A DNA stretch of 20,530 nt from an uncultured Bacilli bacterium (GCA_934700375.1 CAKUXT010000007.1:1-20530), one strand, 5' to 3'. Shown: positions 1 to 9,354, counted from the first letter of the stretch. A program made the numbers and translations. The notes: generated by a model not told the origin, from the sequence alone.

Positions 1-1
1 A

Positions 2-832
2 GTAGGAGCCTCTGTTTCTCCTCTTATCATCTCTCCTTTTATCGATACGAGCAATCAATCAGCGGGCTGGTATAACGGAATCCGTGTCATTGCAATTGTT
101 CAATTGTCTATCGCTTTGATCTCTTTCCTTTCTCTTCCTCTTTGGGGAAAAGCCCACAAGAAAGAGATTGCGCTTGAAAAAGAGGAAGAGCAGTTCAAAG
201 AGGTGGAGAAGACACCGCTTTTGAAAAATCCTGTCTTCTATCTGGCCATCACCGGTTTCTTCTGCTATTGCGCATTAGAGACAACGACTGGTTTATGGAG
301 CGGTAACTATTTCTACTACACCTGGAATGTCGATTCCAAAGAAGCTGCAAGTCTTACTTCTCTTTTCTATATCGGCATTACGACAGGAAGATTCATCTCC
401 GGTCCTGTCTCTTTGAAAATCAAAGAGAAATGGATGATCCGCTTAGGAGAAGGCATCTTGATCGCCGGACTTATTCTGATGCTTCTTCCTTTCAGCAAGT
501 ACTGTTCTATTGTCGGCATTGTTCTTTGCGGAATAGGATGTGCGCCGATCTATCCGGCTATCATCCGTCTGACTCCCTATCGCTTCTCCAAAGCTGTCTC
601 TTTGAAGGCGATGGGAATGCAGATGGCCATAGCATATTGCGGAAATGTTACCTTATCTCCTATATTCGGTTTGGTATGCAGAGTGTTGGGAAACAAGTTC
701 TTCTTGCTTCCTTATGTCATATTGTTCTTTGCGGTATTGATGAGTGTCGTTCACGAAATCGTCAATATCAAATTGAAAAGACGTGATAGTCTATTATCTG
801 AGGAAGACAGACTCCAATATCAGACGATGTGA
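2..832 (+). CDS. MFS transporter, C-terminal part (5' end outside window)
   Basis: The frame is open from base 2 with no start, so only the C-terminal half (about 276 residues) is visible. It has about six hydrophobic segments separated by basic loops, ending in a charged tail. The GIGCAPIYP segment followed by a helix with QMAIAYCGN resembles the later half of FucP/FHS-type sugar MFS carriers, where a G-PIYP motif precedes a QMASAY-like helix. By family it would be a secondary transporter in the cytoplasmic membrane, possibly for a sugar; the substrate cannot be read from this part. Its stop lies 15 bases before the S41 protease gene, so the two are probably cotranscribed. The family call is fairly sure, the substrate is not. 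Confidence 0.75.
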   Translation, partial: VGASVSPLIISPFIDTSNQSAGWYNGIRVIAIVQLSIALISFLSLPLWGKAHKKEIALEKEEEQFKEVEKTPLLKNPVFYLAITGFFCYCALETTTGLWSGNYFYYTWNVDSKEAASLTSLFYIGITTGRFISGPVSLKIKEKWMIRLGEGILIAGLILMLLPFSKYCSIVGIVLCGIGCAPIYPAIIRLTPYRFSKAVSLKAMGMQMAIAYCGNVTLSPIFGLVCRVLGNKFFLLPYVILFFAVLMSVVHEIVNIKLKRRDSLLSEEDRLQYQTM

Positions 833-847
833 AAGTGAGGGCGTCTT

Positions 848-2338
848 ATGGAAGAAAAGAAAAACAAAGTTGTTCTACCTATCATCCTGACTCTTGTCGC
901 CGGCCTTGCTGTCGGAACTGGGGCTGGATATCTGATTTTCAGAAACACAATGGGGTTGACGGAAGAAGAGAAAAAGCTCATCGAAGGATATCGGCTTTTA
1001 AAAGAAGAATGGCTTTTCGGAAATGAGGAAAAAGAGTTTTCGACTCTTGCCTTAAACGGAATGATCACATCGATATCCGATAACCAAGGCGATCCTTATA
1101 CGTTCTATACGGAAAACAGAGAAGCGCAGGGACTATCTGTCGATAGCCGTGGCTTTGGCTTTTCAACGCATAGTTATGATGGAGGTCTTTATATCAGCGA
1201 GATTCATCCGGATTCCCCTGCAGAGAAATCAAGAGCCCTTAAGATCGGAGATGTCCTTGTTTCGGTGAAGAGAAACGAAGAAGAGGTCTATGACTTTTCT
1301 TCTCACACCTCGACAGAGATCAGAAACTATCTTGCCGAGAAAGTGACAGAGAACGATACATTCCTCTTCACTGTAAAAAGCGGAGAATCTCTTTCTACAG
1401 TCAGACTGCAGAAAGGCGACTATTCTGAAAGACTTGTCCGCGTTCTTTCAGTTCCGGAAGAGAAGAACAACAATACGCTGACTATCAAGATCAACACTTT
1501 CTTAGGAGACCCTGTCTCCGCTTTGAAAGGCACGCTTCAGCAGTATGAATCCAGAACAAAGAAACTGGTCTTCGATCTTCGCGGAAACGGCGGCGGATAT
1601 GTCGCTCAGGCTGAAGCGATGGCAAAGATGTTCGTGAAAAAGGGTACGATGATCGATGCGATGGTCGATAAGAACGGAAAGACGCTCTCTTCCTGTTATC
1701 AGAAAGAGAATCCAGAATATAATTTCTCAGAATACGGAATCATTCTTGATTCCAATTCCGCCAGTGCATCTGAAAGTTTTACACTGGCTATGCGCGCTGG
1801 AACCAATTGTACCGTCTATGGATTCAAATCCTATGGAAAAGGAATCGCACAGAGCTTCAAGTACTTCTCCGATAAGTCTGTCATCCGTTATACCTACGCC
1901 TATGTCTATGGTCAGGAAAGAGAGAATGAGACAATGTATGATGAAGGAAAAGACAACGACAGTGTCCTTTGCATTCATAAGAAGGGAATCATTCCTGATA
2001 AGACGTATACTCTTGATTATACACCGATGGCATTGATCGCCGACTATACGACATCGATTGCAATTTCAGAATATGGGCAGCAGTTCTTCCTCAATGCGCT
2101 CAATATGATCTACCCTTCTGTTTATCCTACCTCTTATTCTGCAGGCTATCATTTTACGGATGCGATAAAGCAGTATGCTGCATCTACTGCCGTTAAGTAT
2201 TCGGATGATTCTTATCTGAACGCCTTCTCTTCCTCTGGTGCGATGGATAAGAAACTGAATGACCGTTTTGTCAAAGAGTGTTATGACTATTATCTGAAAG
2301 GATATGATGATCTGACTGTATTTGCGGAGAACAACTGA
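848..2338 (+). CDS. Membrane-anchored S41 family (C-terminal processing type) serine protease
   Basis: A 496-residue protein. It starts at an ATG after a GTGAGGG-type ribosome site. Residues 8-31 form one membrane segment preceded by lysines, so the rest should lie outside the cell. A PDZ-like region (about 103-190) contains GGLYISEIHPDSPAE and IGDVLVSV. The S41 core follows: DLRGNGGG at 243-250, SASASE at 304-309 and GKG at 330-332. By spacing against CtpB/Prc (Ser to Lys 25 residues, Lys to Gln 4), the catalytic residues are S306, K331 and Q335, all present, so it is probably active. The C-terminal 150 residues (from about 350) are less familiar and longer than in minimal Ctp proteases. Substrate unknown; a role in envelope protein turnover is inferred. 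Its stop is 1 base before the uvrB ATG, so translation is probably coupled. Confidence 0.88.
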   Translation: MEEKKNKVVLPIILTLVAGLAVGTGAGYLIFRNTMGLTEEEKKLIEGYRLLKEEWLFGNEEKEFSTLALNGMITSISDNQGDPYTFYTENREAQGLSVDSRGFGFSTHSYDGGLYISEIHPDSPAEKSRALKIGDVLVSVKRNEEEVYDFSSHTSTEIRNYLAEKVTENDTFLFTVKSGESLSTVRLQKGDYSERLVRVLSVPEEKNNNTLTIKINTFLGDPVSALKGTLQQYESRTKKLVFDLRGNGGGYVAQAEAMAKMFVKKGTMIDAMVDKNGKTLSSCYQKENPEYNFSEYGIILDSNSASASESFTLAMRAGTNCTVYGFKSYGKGIAQSFKYFSDKSVIRYTYAYVYGQERENETMYDEGKDNDSVLCIHKKGIIPDKTYTLDYTPMALIADYTTSIAISEYGQQFFLNALNMIYPSVYPTSYSAGYHFTDAIKQYAASTAVKYSDDSYLNAFSSSGAMDKKLNDRFVKECYDYYLKGYDDLTVFAENN

Positions 2339-2339
2339 T

Positions 2340-4319
2340 ATGACGGATAAAGAACATCCTTTTGAATTAGTGTCCAAATATTCGCCGACCGGCGATCAGC
2401 CTCAGGCTATTGCCTCTCTTGTCGAAGGATTGAATGAGAACAGGAAATGGCAGGTCTTGAAAGGTGCAACAGGCACCGGCAAGACTTTTACGATGGCCAA
2501 TATCATTCAGGCTGCGCAAAGAACGACGATGGTCTTGGTTCACAACAAGACTTTAGCTGCTCAGTTATATGGAGAGTTCAAAGAACTCTTTCCGAATAAC
2601 AGAGTCGAATACTTTATTTCCAATTTCGACTTCTATCAGCCGGAAGCCTATATTCCTAAAACGGATACTTATATCGATAAACAGGTCGTCATGAACGATG
2701 AAATCGAGATGATGAGAGCCAGTGCTGTCAACTCTCTTCTGGAGAGAAAAGATACGATTGTTGTCTGCTCTGTTGCTTCTATCTATGGTCTTAGCGATCC
2801 TGATGAATATAGAGACCTCGCTTTTACTCTACATGTCGGTGAGCCTTTCAATCCGAAAGAGATTGCACAGAAACTTGTTGTTGCACAGTATAAGAGAAAC
2901 GATCTCTCTTTGGAGCCTGGAACGTTCAGAATCCGTGGGGATGTCATGGAGATCTATCCGCCTAACGGCGATGATTTCTTCATCCGTGTTCTTTCTGATT
3001 TTGATGAGATTGCCGAGATCGATCAGATCAAACCGACAACAGGCGAACTTCTTCATACTTTTGATTACTTCCCCTTCTTCCCGGCTCATGAACATGCTTC
3101 TTCGACAAACAGAATCGAAAAGGCACTCAAGACGATCAGAGAAGAACTGACTGAACGTCTTGCCTACTTTGATCAGAACGGCATGTATTTGGAAAGTGAA
3201 AGACTTAAGACAAGAACCGAGCATGATATGGATGCTTTAAGAGAGTTTGGTATGTGTTCCGGTATTGAAAACTATGCCAGACATTTCGACGGAAGAAAAG
3301 AAGGAGAGACTCCTTATACCCTTTTAGATTACTTCCCGAAAGACTTTCTTCTTTTTATCGATGAGAGCCATGTCACCATCCCTCAGATCGGTGGCATGTT
3401 CAATGGAGATAGAGCAAGAAAGAGAACACTTGTCGACTATGGATTCAGACTGCCGTCCGCTCTGGACAACAGACCTTTGAAGTTTGAGGAATTCGAAAAG
3501 AAGATCAATAATGTCATCTGCACTTCTGCTACCCCTGGCGATTATGAGCTTGAGCAGACAGGTCAGCTTGCAGTAGAACAGATCATCCGTCCTACCGGAC
3601 TTCTTGATCCGATCATCGAAGTAAGAAGCAATGAGAACAACCCTGTCTATGATTTATTGAATGAAATCAATGAAAGAATCAAGAAGAATGAGAGAGTCAT
3701 GGTTGTCACATTGACTGTCAAAGATGCTGAGAACTTGACTGATTTCTTTAAGTCACACGATCTGAAGGTTGCTTATCTTCAGCATGAGATTCTGACACTT
3801 CAGAGAACAGAAATCATTTATAAACTGAGAAAAGGAATCTATGATGTCTTAGTCGGCATCAACCTTTTAAGAGAAGGTCTTGATATTCCAGAGGTCTCTT
3901 TGATCGCTATCCTTGATGCTGATAGAGAAGGCTTTTTAAGAAGTGCAAGATCATTGACTCAGATTGCAGGTCGTGCTGCAAGAAATGCAAACGGAAAAGT
4001 CATCATGTATGCTGATAAGATCTCTGATGCTATGAGAATCACCATCCGTGAGACCAAGCGAAGAAGAACAATTCAGGAACAGTACAACAAAGACCACAAT
4101 ATGGTTCCTAAGACGATTATCAAACCGATTCAGGAACCGATGCATATGATTGATGATAAGAAGAAATCAGTTGATGATCCTAGCAAGATGACAAGAAAGC
4201 AACTTGAACTGATGATTAAGAATCTTACTAGTGAGATGAATCGAGCTGCCAAGTCTCTTGACTTTGAAGAGGCTGCAAGGCTTCGCGATGAGATTCTGGA
4301 ATTGAAAGCAAAACTTTGA
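2340..4319 (+). CDS. uvrB: UvrABC excinuclease subunit B
   Basis: UvrB is the helicase-like, damage-verifying subunit of bacterial nucleotide excision repair. It is loaded by UvrA and recruits UvrC. The 659-residue length is normal. Visible landmarks: Walker A GATGTGKT (42-49), QPEAY of the beta-hairpin region (100-104), DESH Walker B, TSATPG, QIIRPTGLLDP, GLDIPEVSLIAILDADREGF, QIAGRAARN, and a C-terminal UVR domain with FEEAARLRDEI. The ATG at 2340 is preferred over an in-frame TTG at 2322 because GGAG (about 2327-2330) precedes it at a good distance and the protein then begins like other UvrBs. The hairpin aromatic cluster is altered: the usual YYDYYQPEAY reads NFDFYQPEAY. uvrA, often adjacent, is not in the window. 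Confidence 0.98.
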   Translation: MTDKEHPFELVSKYSPTGDQPQAIASLVEGLNENRKWQVLKGATGTGKTFTMANIIQAAQRTTMVLVHNKTLAAQLYGEFKELFPNNRVEYFISNFDFYQPEAYIPKTDTYIDKQVVMNDEIEMMRASAVNSLLERKDTIVVCSVASIYGLSDPDEYRDLAFTLHVGEPFNPKEIAQKLVVAQYKRNDLSLEPGTFRIRGDVMEIYPPNGDDFFIRVLSDFDEIAEIDQIKPTTGELLHTFDYFPFFPAHEHASSTNRIEKALKTIREELTERLAYFDQNGMYLESERLKTRTEHDMDALREFGMCSGIENYARHFDGRKEGETPYTLLDYFPKDFLLFIDESHVTIPQIGGMFNGDRARKRTLVDYGFRLPSALDNRPLKFEEFEKKINNVICTSATPGDYELEQTGQLAVEQIIRPTGLLDPIIEVRSNENNPVYDLLNEINERIKKNERVMVVTLTVKDAENLTDFFKSHDLKVAYLQHEILTLQRTEIIYKLRKGIYDVLVGINLLREGLDIPEVSLIAILDADREGFLRSARSLTQIAGRAARNANGKVIMYADKISDAMRITIRETKRRRTIQEQYNKDHNMVPKTIIKPIQEPMHMIDDKKKSVDDPSKMTRKQLELMIKNLTSEMNRAAKSLDFEEAARLRDEILELKAKL

Positions 4320-4321
4320 GT

Positions 4322-4939
4322 ATGAGAACCAAACTGCCTTCTAATTTGATGAAAGATGATTTTCAGATGGATGATGCTCTTCATTTATCAAAAATAGATC
4401 CGCATTCAAGTTGGCTGAAACTTGTTTACTCTCGCATTCGATTACTGGAGTTCTTGGGTTACAATTACAATGTCTATGAAATGGATGAGAGTCTGTCTTC
4501 ATCTTATTGTGAATTATATATGGAGTCGTTGGCTTCTGTTGTTGAAGCGATTCTTCGTGCGACATTTCATAACAAGAACACGAGATATTGTTCTTATATA
4601 GAGTGTCCATATCTTTCTTCTTGTTCGGTTCTGTATTCTGCAATAGATAATGAGCAAAAAGAAAATACGGAGCTTCCTTTTTATGAGCTGATCGATAAAG
4701 CGGAAAATGTTGGAATCTTCTCTTCATTGAATATTGATGAATTGCATTATATTCGGCAGATTCGTAATTATATTCATCTTCCTTCTTGTGGCGATGATAT
4801 CAAAAAGGAAAGAAGAACAATAACAAGTGATGTTATCAATTCCTCTATCAAGATTTTGAAGAGAGTGATCGATGAATGCATTGCTTGGTTATATAATCCT
4901 AATCTTGCTGGAGATTGCAAAAAGAGAAAGAGAATCTGA
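4322..4939 (+). CDS. Uncharacterised helical protein with HEPN-like RN-x-x-H motif
   Basis: A 205-residue soluble protein. Its ATG is 2 bases after the uvrB stop, so it is likely translated in the same operon; an in-frame TTG at 4316 would overlap uvrB and is less likely. I do not recognise a specific family. It looks mostly helical, with a cysteine-rich patch (C90-x4-C95-x5-C101) and, at 141-154, a segment containing R145, R148, N149 and H152 (IRQIRNYIHLP). This resembles the conserved end of HEPN/DUF4145-like helical domains, where an RN...H element sits in the last helices. HEPN proteins are often RNases or parts of toxin-antitoxin and defence systems, but spacing (Rx6H or Rx3H) is not the classical Rx4H, so activity is uncertain. 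It could equally be a non-enzymatic accessory protein. Confidence 0.65.
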   Translation: MRTKLPSNLMKDDFQMDDALHLSKIDPHSSWLKLVYSRIRLLEFLGYNYNVYEMDESLSSSYCELYMESLASVVEAILRATFHNKNTRYCSYIECPYLSSCSVLYSAIDNEQKENTELPFYELIDKAENVGIFSSLNIDELHYIRQIRNYIHLPSCGDDIKKERRTITSDVINSSIKILKRVIDECIAWLYNPNLAGDCKKRKRI

Positions 4940-4962
4940 TTTATCAGTGAGATATTAGTTTG

Positions 4963-4971
4963 TGGTAGAAT
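4963..4971 (+). promoter_or_regulatory. Possible extended -10 promoter for the sensor operon
   Basis: TGGTAGAAT lies 83 bases before the response-regulator start and has the extended -10 form TGnTAnAAT. A clear -35 box is not seen (TTATCA at 4941-4946 would be 19 bases away). Just upstream, GTGAGATA at 4947-4954 is identical to a stretch in front of the transporter operon (10265-10272). A weak call based on sequence alone. Confidence 0.35.
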
Positions 4972-5053
4972 TGTAAGGGGATACAAATGTATTTCCGTAA
5001 TTTTTGATTATTGCTGATATTTTGATTCATGATTCTACTGGGAGATAGACAAT

Positions 5054-6643
5054 ATGTATAGAGTGATCATTGCAGATGATGAAGAATCCGTTCGTAATCG
5101 ATTGAAGACAATGGTTGAGAAATTTTCTGATGACTTCACGGTTGTCGGATGTTTTGAGAACGGGTTTGATACGTTGGAAAGCGGATCGCAGCTGGAACCG
5201 GATATTCTGATTACGGATATCAGGATGCCTTATATCAGCGGCATCGAACTGATCCGTCATCTGAAGATGGATTTCCCTTTGATGCAGTTTATCATCGTCT
5301 CCGGTTATGACTCTTTTGATTATGCAAAAGAGGCTATTTCCTTAGGTGTTGCCGGTTATCTGACAAAACCGGTATCTTCTTTAGAGATGAAAGAAGTCTT
5401 ATATAAAGCCAAAGATGCTTTGGATAAGCAGCTCCAGATGGATTTAAGCATCAAGAACCTGGAAGTCAAAGCGAAAACTTCTATGCGTTTCCTTCAGTCT
5501 GAAGATCTCAACAGACTGATCAAACTGAAACAGATTCCTGCTAACTTCGCAAACAAACTTGTCGAAGACGGAATCGACTTGAATCATCTCTATCAAGTCA
5601 TGGCTGTTTATGATGCAGACAGTGATGATTTAGAGTTTGATAGACAGGATCTCCTTTATTTCTCTTTGAAAAAAGCAATTGAAGAAGAGTTCTCTTCCTG
5701 TGTTTATTATGTCTTCCTTTGTGATAATCAGATGATACTTCTTTTACAGAAGGATGAGAAGTTCAACGATGAGGAACTGATGCTGAAATTCAACGGTATT
5801 CTGGCCATGGTAAAAAGAGCAGCATCGATCTCTGTTTCCTGCGGCGTTTCCGATATTATGAATGCGCCGGTCAATTACAGAAAGATGTATCGTCACGCCA
5901 AACGATCCTTGGAATACAGAACTGTTTTAGGTTCTAATATGGTGTTCTCTTTTGAGGATTTGGAAAAAGAGAGCGGAACACCGCAAAGCACTGGAAAAAT
6001 CGACGAGAACGAATACAAGAACCTCACTTATCTCATCTCTTATGGAAAGAAAGCGGATGTCATCAGCAGTCTTGAAAAACTGATTATGCAGATCAGCACA
6101 CCGAATTACAAAGACAGTTATTTCTATATTCTTTCCAATATCCTTGATGCGATTGTCAAAGCCTGCATTTCCCTTCCTGAATTCTATCAGGATTTCGATT
6201 CACAGGCGGAGATCACGACAAAGCTCTATGGAATGAAGACACAGCAGAATCTGATCGATTATCTGATTTCCTTGGCTGAGAGAGTCATCAAAGTCAATGA
6301 ATCCAGAAAGCTTTCCGGAGTTGAATCCTCTTATGAGAGAATTCTTCATTTCATCGATATGAACTTTACCAATCCGAATTTGTTGATTGAGGATGTTGCA
6401 AACGAATTATCTTATTCTGTCAGTTATATTTCTGCTATTCTGAAAAGAAACGGAACATCATTCACAAAGATCACTACCGATTTGAGAATGAAGAAAGCAT
6501 TGACTTTGCTCTCTGATCAGAACAACAGAATCATCACCATTGCAAGAGATGTCGGATATACAGATCCATATTATTTCTCGCATTGCTTTAAGAAATACAC
6601 AGGATTATCACCGGATGAATACAGGAAAACGAAATCGTCTTAA
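5054..6643 (+). CDS. YesN-type response regulator with AraC DNA-binding domain
   Basis: A 529-residue transcription factor of the YesN type. The N-terminal receiver domain (about 1-120) has acidic pair D8/D9, phospho-acceptor D55 in LITDIRMP, S83 and K105 in LTKP, so all key residues are present. A middle region of about 280 residues contains a segment typical of long YesN regulators. The C-terminal 105 residues are an AraC/XylS double helix-turn-helix, with IEDVANELSYSVSYIS (first) and IITIARDVGYTDPYYFSHCFKKYTG split over the second motif region. GGGAG precedes the ATG. The downstream kinase start lies inside this gene (29-base overlap), showing a translationally coupled two-component pair. 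Probable target: the mgl-type operon at 10484, possibly also its own promoter. Confidence 0.95.
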   Translation: MYRVIIADDEESVRNRLKTMVEKFSDDFTVVGCFENGFDTLESGSQLEPDILITDIRMPYISGIELIRHLKMDFPLMQFIIVSGYDSFDYAKEAISLGVAGYLTKPVSSLEMKEVLYKAKDALDKQLQMDLSIKNLEVKAKTSMRFLQSEDLNRLIKLKQIPANFANKLVEDGIDLNHLYQVMAVYDADSDDLEFDRQDLLYFSLKKAIEEEFSSCVYYVFLCDNQMILLLQKDEKFNDEELMLKFNGILAMVKRAASISVSCGVSDIMNAPVNYRKMYRHAKRSLEYRTVLGSNMVFSFEDLEKESGTPQSTGKIDENEYKNLTYLISYGKKADVISSLEKLIMQISTPNYKDSYFYILSNILDAIVKACISLPEFYQDFDSQAEITTKLYGMKTQQNLIDYLISLAERVIKVNESRKLSGVESSYERILHFIDMNFTNPNLLIEDVANELSYSVSYISAILKRNGTSFTKITTDLRMKKALTLLSDQNNRIITIARDVGYTDPYYFSHCFKKYTGLSPDEYRKTKSS

Positions 6644-8339
6644 TCGTCTGTCTTTGAAGAGCCAGCTGTTCTTCTCTTTTGTCACAGCCTTCGTTCTTTT
6701 TATGGCTGGTGTCTTTTCGATTGTCACACTGACATATTCTTCCTCTGTTGAGACCACGTATCTGAAACAGGTCATCTCTACCTCAGAGCAGGCTCTTTCC
6801 AATTATTCCAATTACATGGATGGTGTCATCAATGCATCTGATGCCATTCAGAAAAGACTGGTCAACGAGAACAGCGAAACGATTCAAAGCAAAGGCGGTG
6901 TTTTCTTCGATGAGATCATGGTTGTCTCTCAATCCATTGATTTCATTTCCTTATATGATACAGACGGAAAGATGATCACAAGCGATAGCAACTATGTCAG
7001 CGAATTGTCACCGGAAGAGGTCAAGAAAGAAGAGTGGTTCTCTTCTTCTGTCGATGCCCCTTTGGTCAATATCTTCTCCCGTGTCAATTCTGCTTCTTAC
7101 TTCACCTTATCCAAAGTCATGTCCATCAATAATGGAAATGATTCCGCCATTCTGAAAATCATCTATGATTTTTCCGGCATCGCTTCGATGATCGATGAGG
7201 TTCAGTTAGGAGAGGGCGGACATGTCTATATTTTTGATAATGATTATCTTCCTGTCTATGCTTCTTCTGAAGTGAGCGACAAAGAGAAAGAAATCATTCA
7301 GAAGACAGTCATCGGCAATGTCAGACTGGATGATGGAAACAATTCCATCTATCTATATATTTCTACAATTCCTAAAACGAGATGGAGACTTGTCATTGCG
7401 ACAAACATCAATGGTCTTACACAAGCTAAAAAGAAGCTTCTGATCAACTGCATTGTCTATACCACTTTGGCGCTTATCGCTTTCCTTTTCCTCTTCTATG
7501 CGATCTCCACTCAGATTTCCAAACCGATTGTCCGTCTTCAAAGAGAGATGGAAGCTGTCGAAGATTTAAGCTTCCGTCTTCAGGGAGATTCTACTATCGG
7601 CGGAACAAAGGAAATCGTCTCCCTCAACAAGTCCTTCTGCAAGATGATGAATCGAATTCATGATCTTGCTCAAGAGGTCGTCAATGAACAGAAGGAGCAG
7701 AACAAGGCTGAACTGAAGGCTCTTCAGAATCAGATCAATCCTCATTTCCTCTATAATACGTTGGATTCCATCATCTATATGATCGATGAGAATGAGAATG
7801 AAAAGGCAGAAGAGATGATTGTTGCTCTTTCTAGATTCTTCCGCATCTCGATTTCAAGAGGAAAGAATATCATTCCGGTGAAGAGTGAGCTCGATCATGT
7901 GAAATACTATCTTCAGATTCAGAAGATGCGATTCGGAGACAGCTTTTCCTATGAGGTCGATGCTTCCGATGAAGTCCTTTCTCTTCCGATCATCAAGCTG
8001 ATCCTTCAGCCGATTGTCGAGAATGCAATCGTTCATGGCTTAGGAGAAAAACCGGAGAAAGGTGCTGCTATTAAGATCAAAGCCTATCTTGATAGTTCCT
8101 ATCTTTGCTTTGATATTGAAGACAATGGCTTTGGCATGTTGCCTGACAAGATCGAAGAAATCTATCAGTCTTTCAAAGATAAGACGATTCATAGAGGTGT
8201 CGGATTGTCTAACGTTTATCAGAGAATTCGTATCTTCTATGGTGAGAAAGCGGATATCATCGTCAATTCTTCTCTTGATGACGGCACAAGAATCTCAATC
8301 CGCATTCCTTTACAGGAGGTAAGAAGCGATGAAGAATAA
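6615..8339 (+). CDS. YesM-type sensor histidine kinase
   Basis: A 574-residue membrane sensor kinase of the HisKA-like PF06580 (YesM/LytS-related) class. I chose the ATG at 6615 rather than upstream in-frame codons because AGGA at 6601-6604 precedes it and the protein then starts with a short basic stretch followed by the first membrane helix (about 17-40). A large extracellular, Cache-like sensor part follows (41-273), then a second helix (275-299), a HAMP linker, and the kinase core. The phospho-acceptor is H377 in QINPHFLYNTLDS. The ATP-binding domain has an N box (PIVENAIVHGL, about 465) and DNGFGM (about 502). It overlaps the regulator upstream by 29 bases and the lipoprotein downstream by 11, so the three are one unit. 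The extracellular part probably contacts the neighbouring binding lipoprotein. Confidence 0.95.
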   Translation: MNTGKRNRLNRLSLKSQLFFSFVTAFVLFMAGVFSIVTLTYSSSVETTYLKQVISTSEQALSNYSNYMDGVINASDAIQKRLVNENSETIQSKGGVFFDEIMVVSQSIDFISLYDTDGKMITSDSNYVSELSPEEVKKEEWFSSSVDAPLVNIFSRVNSASYFTLSKVMSINNGNDSAILKIIYDFSGIASMIDEVQLGEGGHVYIFDNDYLPVYASSEVSDKEKEIIQKTVIGNVRLDDGNNSIYLYISTIPKTRWRLVIATNINGLTQAKKKLLINCIVYTTLALIAFLFLFYAISTQISKPIVRLQREMEAVEDLSFRLQGDSTIGGTKEIVSLNKSFCKMMNRIHDLAQEVVNEQKEQNKAELKALQNQINPHFLYNTLDSIIYMIDENENEKAEEMIVALSRFFRISISRGKNIIPVKSELDHVKYYLQIQKMRFGDSFSYEVDASDEVLSLPIIKLILQPIVENAIVHGLGEKPEKGAAIKIKAYLDSSYLCFDIEDNGFGMLPDKIEEIYQSFKDKTIHRGVGLSNVYQRIRIFYGEKADIIVNSSLDDGTRISIRIPLQEVRSDEE

Positions 8340-9354
8340 ACAATTGTCTTTCTTGATGTCCTTTGCTCTTCTTTTGACTTCCTGTTCCTCTGCTTCAAAT
8401 GATGCGTTGATTTTCATTTATGATGAAAATGATACTTTCATCAGTTCTTTTGATACGGCTTTGCAGATTGAACTGACAAAAAGAGATTATTCTTTCCAGA
8501 CCTATTATGCGGGCAATTCTCAGATCAAGCAGAACGAGTCTTTGGTAGAAGCCGTAGATAAGATGAATCCGAAGATGATGTTCATCAATCCAGTGGACAG
8601 ACTCTCTTCCGGAGCTATTATCGACAAAGTATCCACAAAGGATATTCCGGTTGTCTTTTTCAATAGACAGCCTCTTGATCAGGATATGATCCGTGGAAGA
8701 AAAAACAACGATAAGATCTTCTATGTCGGTACTGATCCTAATTTCGAAGGAGAATCTCAGGCTAAGATGGTCGAGAATCTTTTTGGAACGAGCAGTTCTC
8801 TTAACCCTTTGTATGATAAAAACGGAGACGGCATTATTCAGACTGTTCTGATTAAAGGTGAAATCGGTCATCAAGACTCCGAAAAGAGAAGCAAGGCTGC
8901 AATGGAAGCCTTGAAGAATGATGGCTATCAGATTGATACTTTGTATTCCACTTACTGCAATTGGAGCAGAAGCCTTGCAAAAGAAAATTCAAAAGAGATC
9001 ATGCAAAAGTATGGAAAGGATATCGAACTCATCCTTTGCAACAATGATGATATGGCTTTGGGTGTCATCGATTACCTGCTTTCCAATGAAAACACTTTTG
9101 AATGGGAAGGTGAGAGTCTTCCTTTCCCGATATTCGGTGTCGATGGAACGACAGTTGGATTGGAATATGTGAGAAAAGGTCTTCTCTCCGGTACAGTGAA
9201 AAACGAAGCGCATCGACAGGCTGAGGCATGTATTAGGATTGTGGAAGAGATACAGAAATATGGTAAGATAACAGCGTCTTTCCCGTACCATATGTCCAAT
9301 GAATATACGATTTATGTCGAGGGAAGTGCCATTACAAAAGATAATCTCTTATGA
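8329..9354 (+). CDS. MglB-like sugar-binding lipoprotein, normal domain order, probable sensor subunit
   Basis: A 341-residue extracellular lipoprotein. A strong AGGAGGT precedes the ATG, which overlaps the kinase stop. The signal peptide ends in the lipobox LTSC with C19 as lipid anchor. It aligns along its full length with E. coli MglB in the usual order. Sugar-contact positions are kept: Y31, D35, F37, N112, H181, D183, R187, W212, N239, D272 and N292 (for Y10, D14, F16, N91, H152, D154, R158, W183, N211, D236, N256). The calcium loop DKNGDGIIQ (163-171) and distal ligand E233 are also present. Glucose/galactose-type binding is therefore likely. Its place directly after YesN/YesM rather than with the ABC genes suggests a sensor role, as in XylFII-LytS-YesN three-component systems; that role is inferred. 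Confidence 0.9.
   Translation: MKNKQLSFLMSFALLLTSCSSASNDALIFIYDENDTFISSFDTALQIELTKRDYSFQTYYAGNSQIKQNESLVEAVDKMNPKMMFINPVDRLSSGAIIDKVSTKDIPVVFFNRQPLDQDMIRGRKNNDKIFYVGTDPNFEGESQAKMVENLFGTSSSLNPLYDKNGDGIIQTVLIKGEIGHQDSEKRSKAAMEALKNDGYQIDTLYSTYCNWSRSLAKENSKEIMQKYGKDIELILCNNDDMALGVIDYLLSNENTFEWEGESLPFPIFGVDGTTVGLEYVRKGLLSGTVKNEAHRQAEACIRIVEEIQKYGKITASFPYHMSNEYTIYVEGSAITKDNLL

Noticed and set aside
2322..2339. Earlier TTG start for uvrB
   Set aside because: It would overlap the protease gene and add residues absent from UvrB; the ATG at 2340 has a well-placed GGAG.
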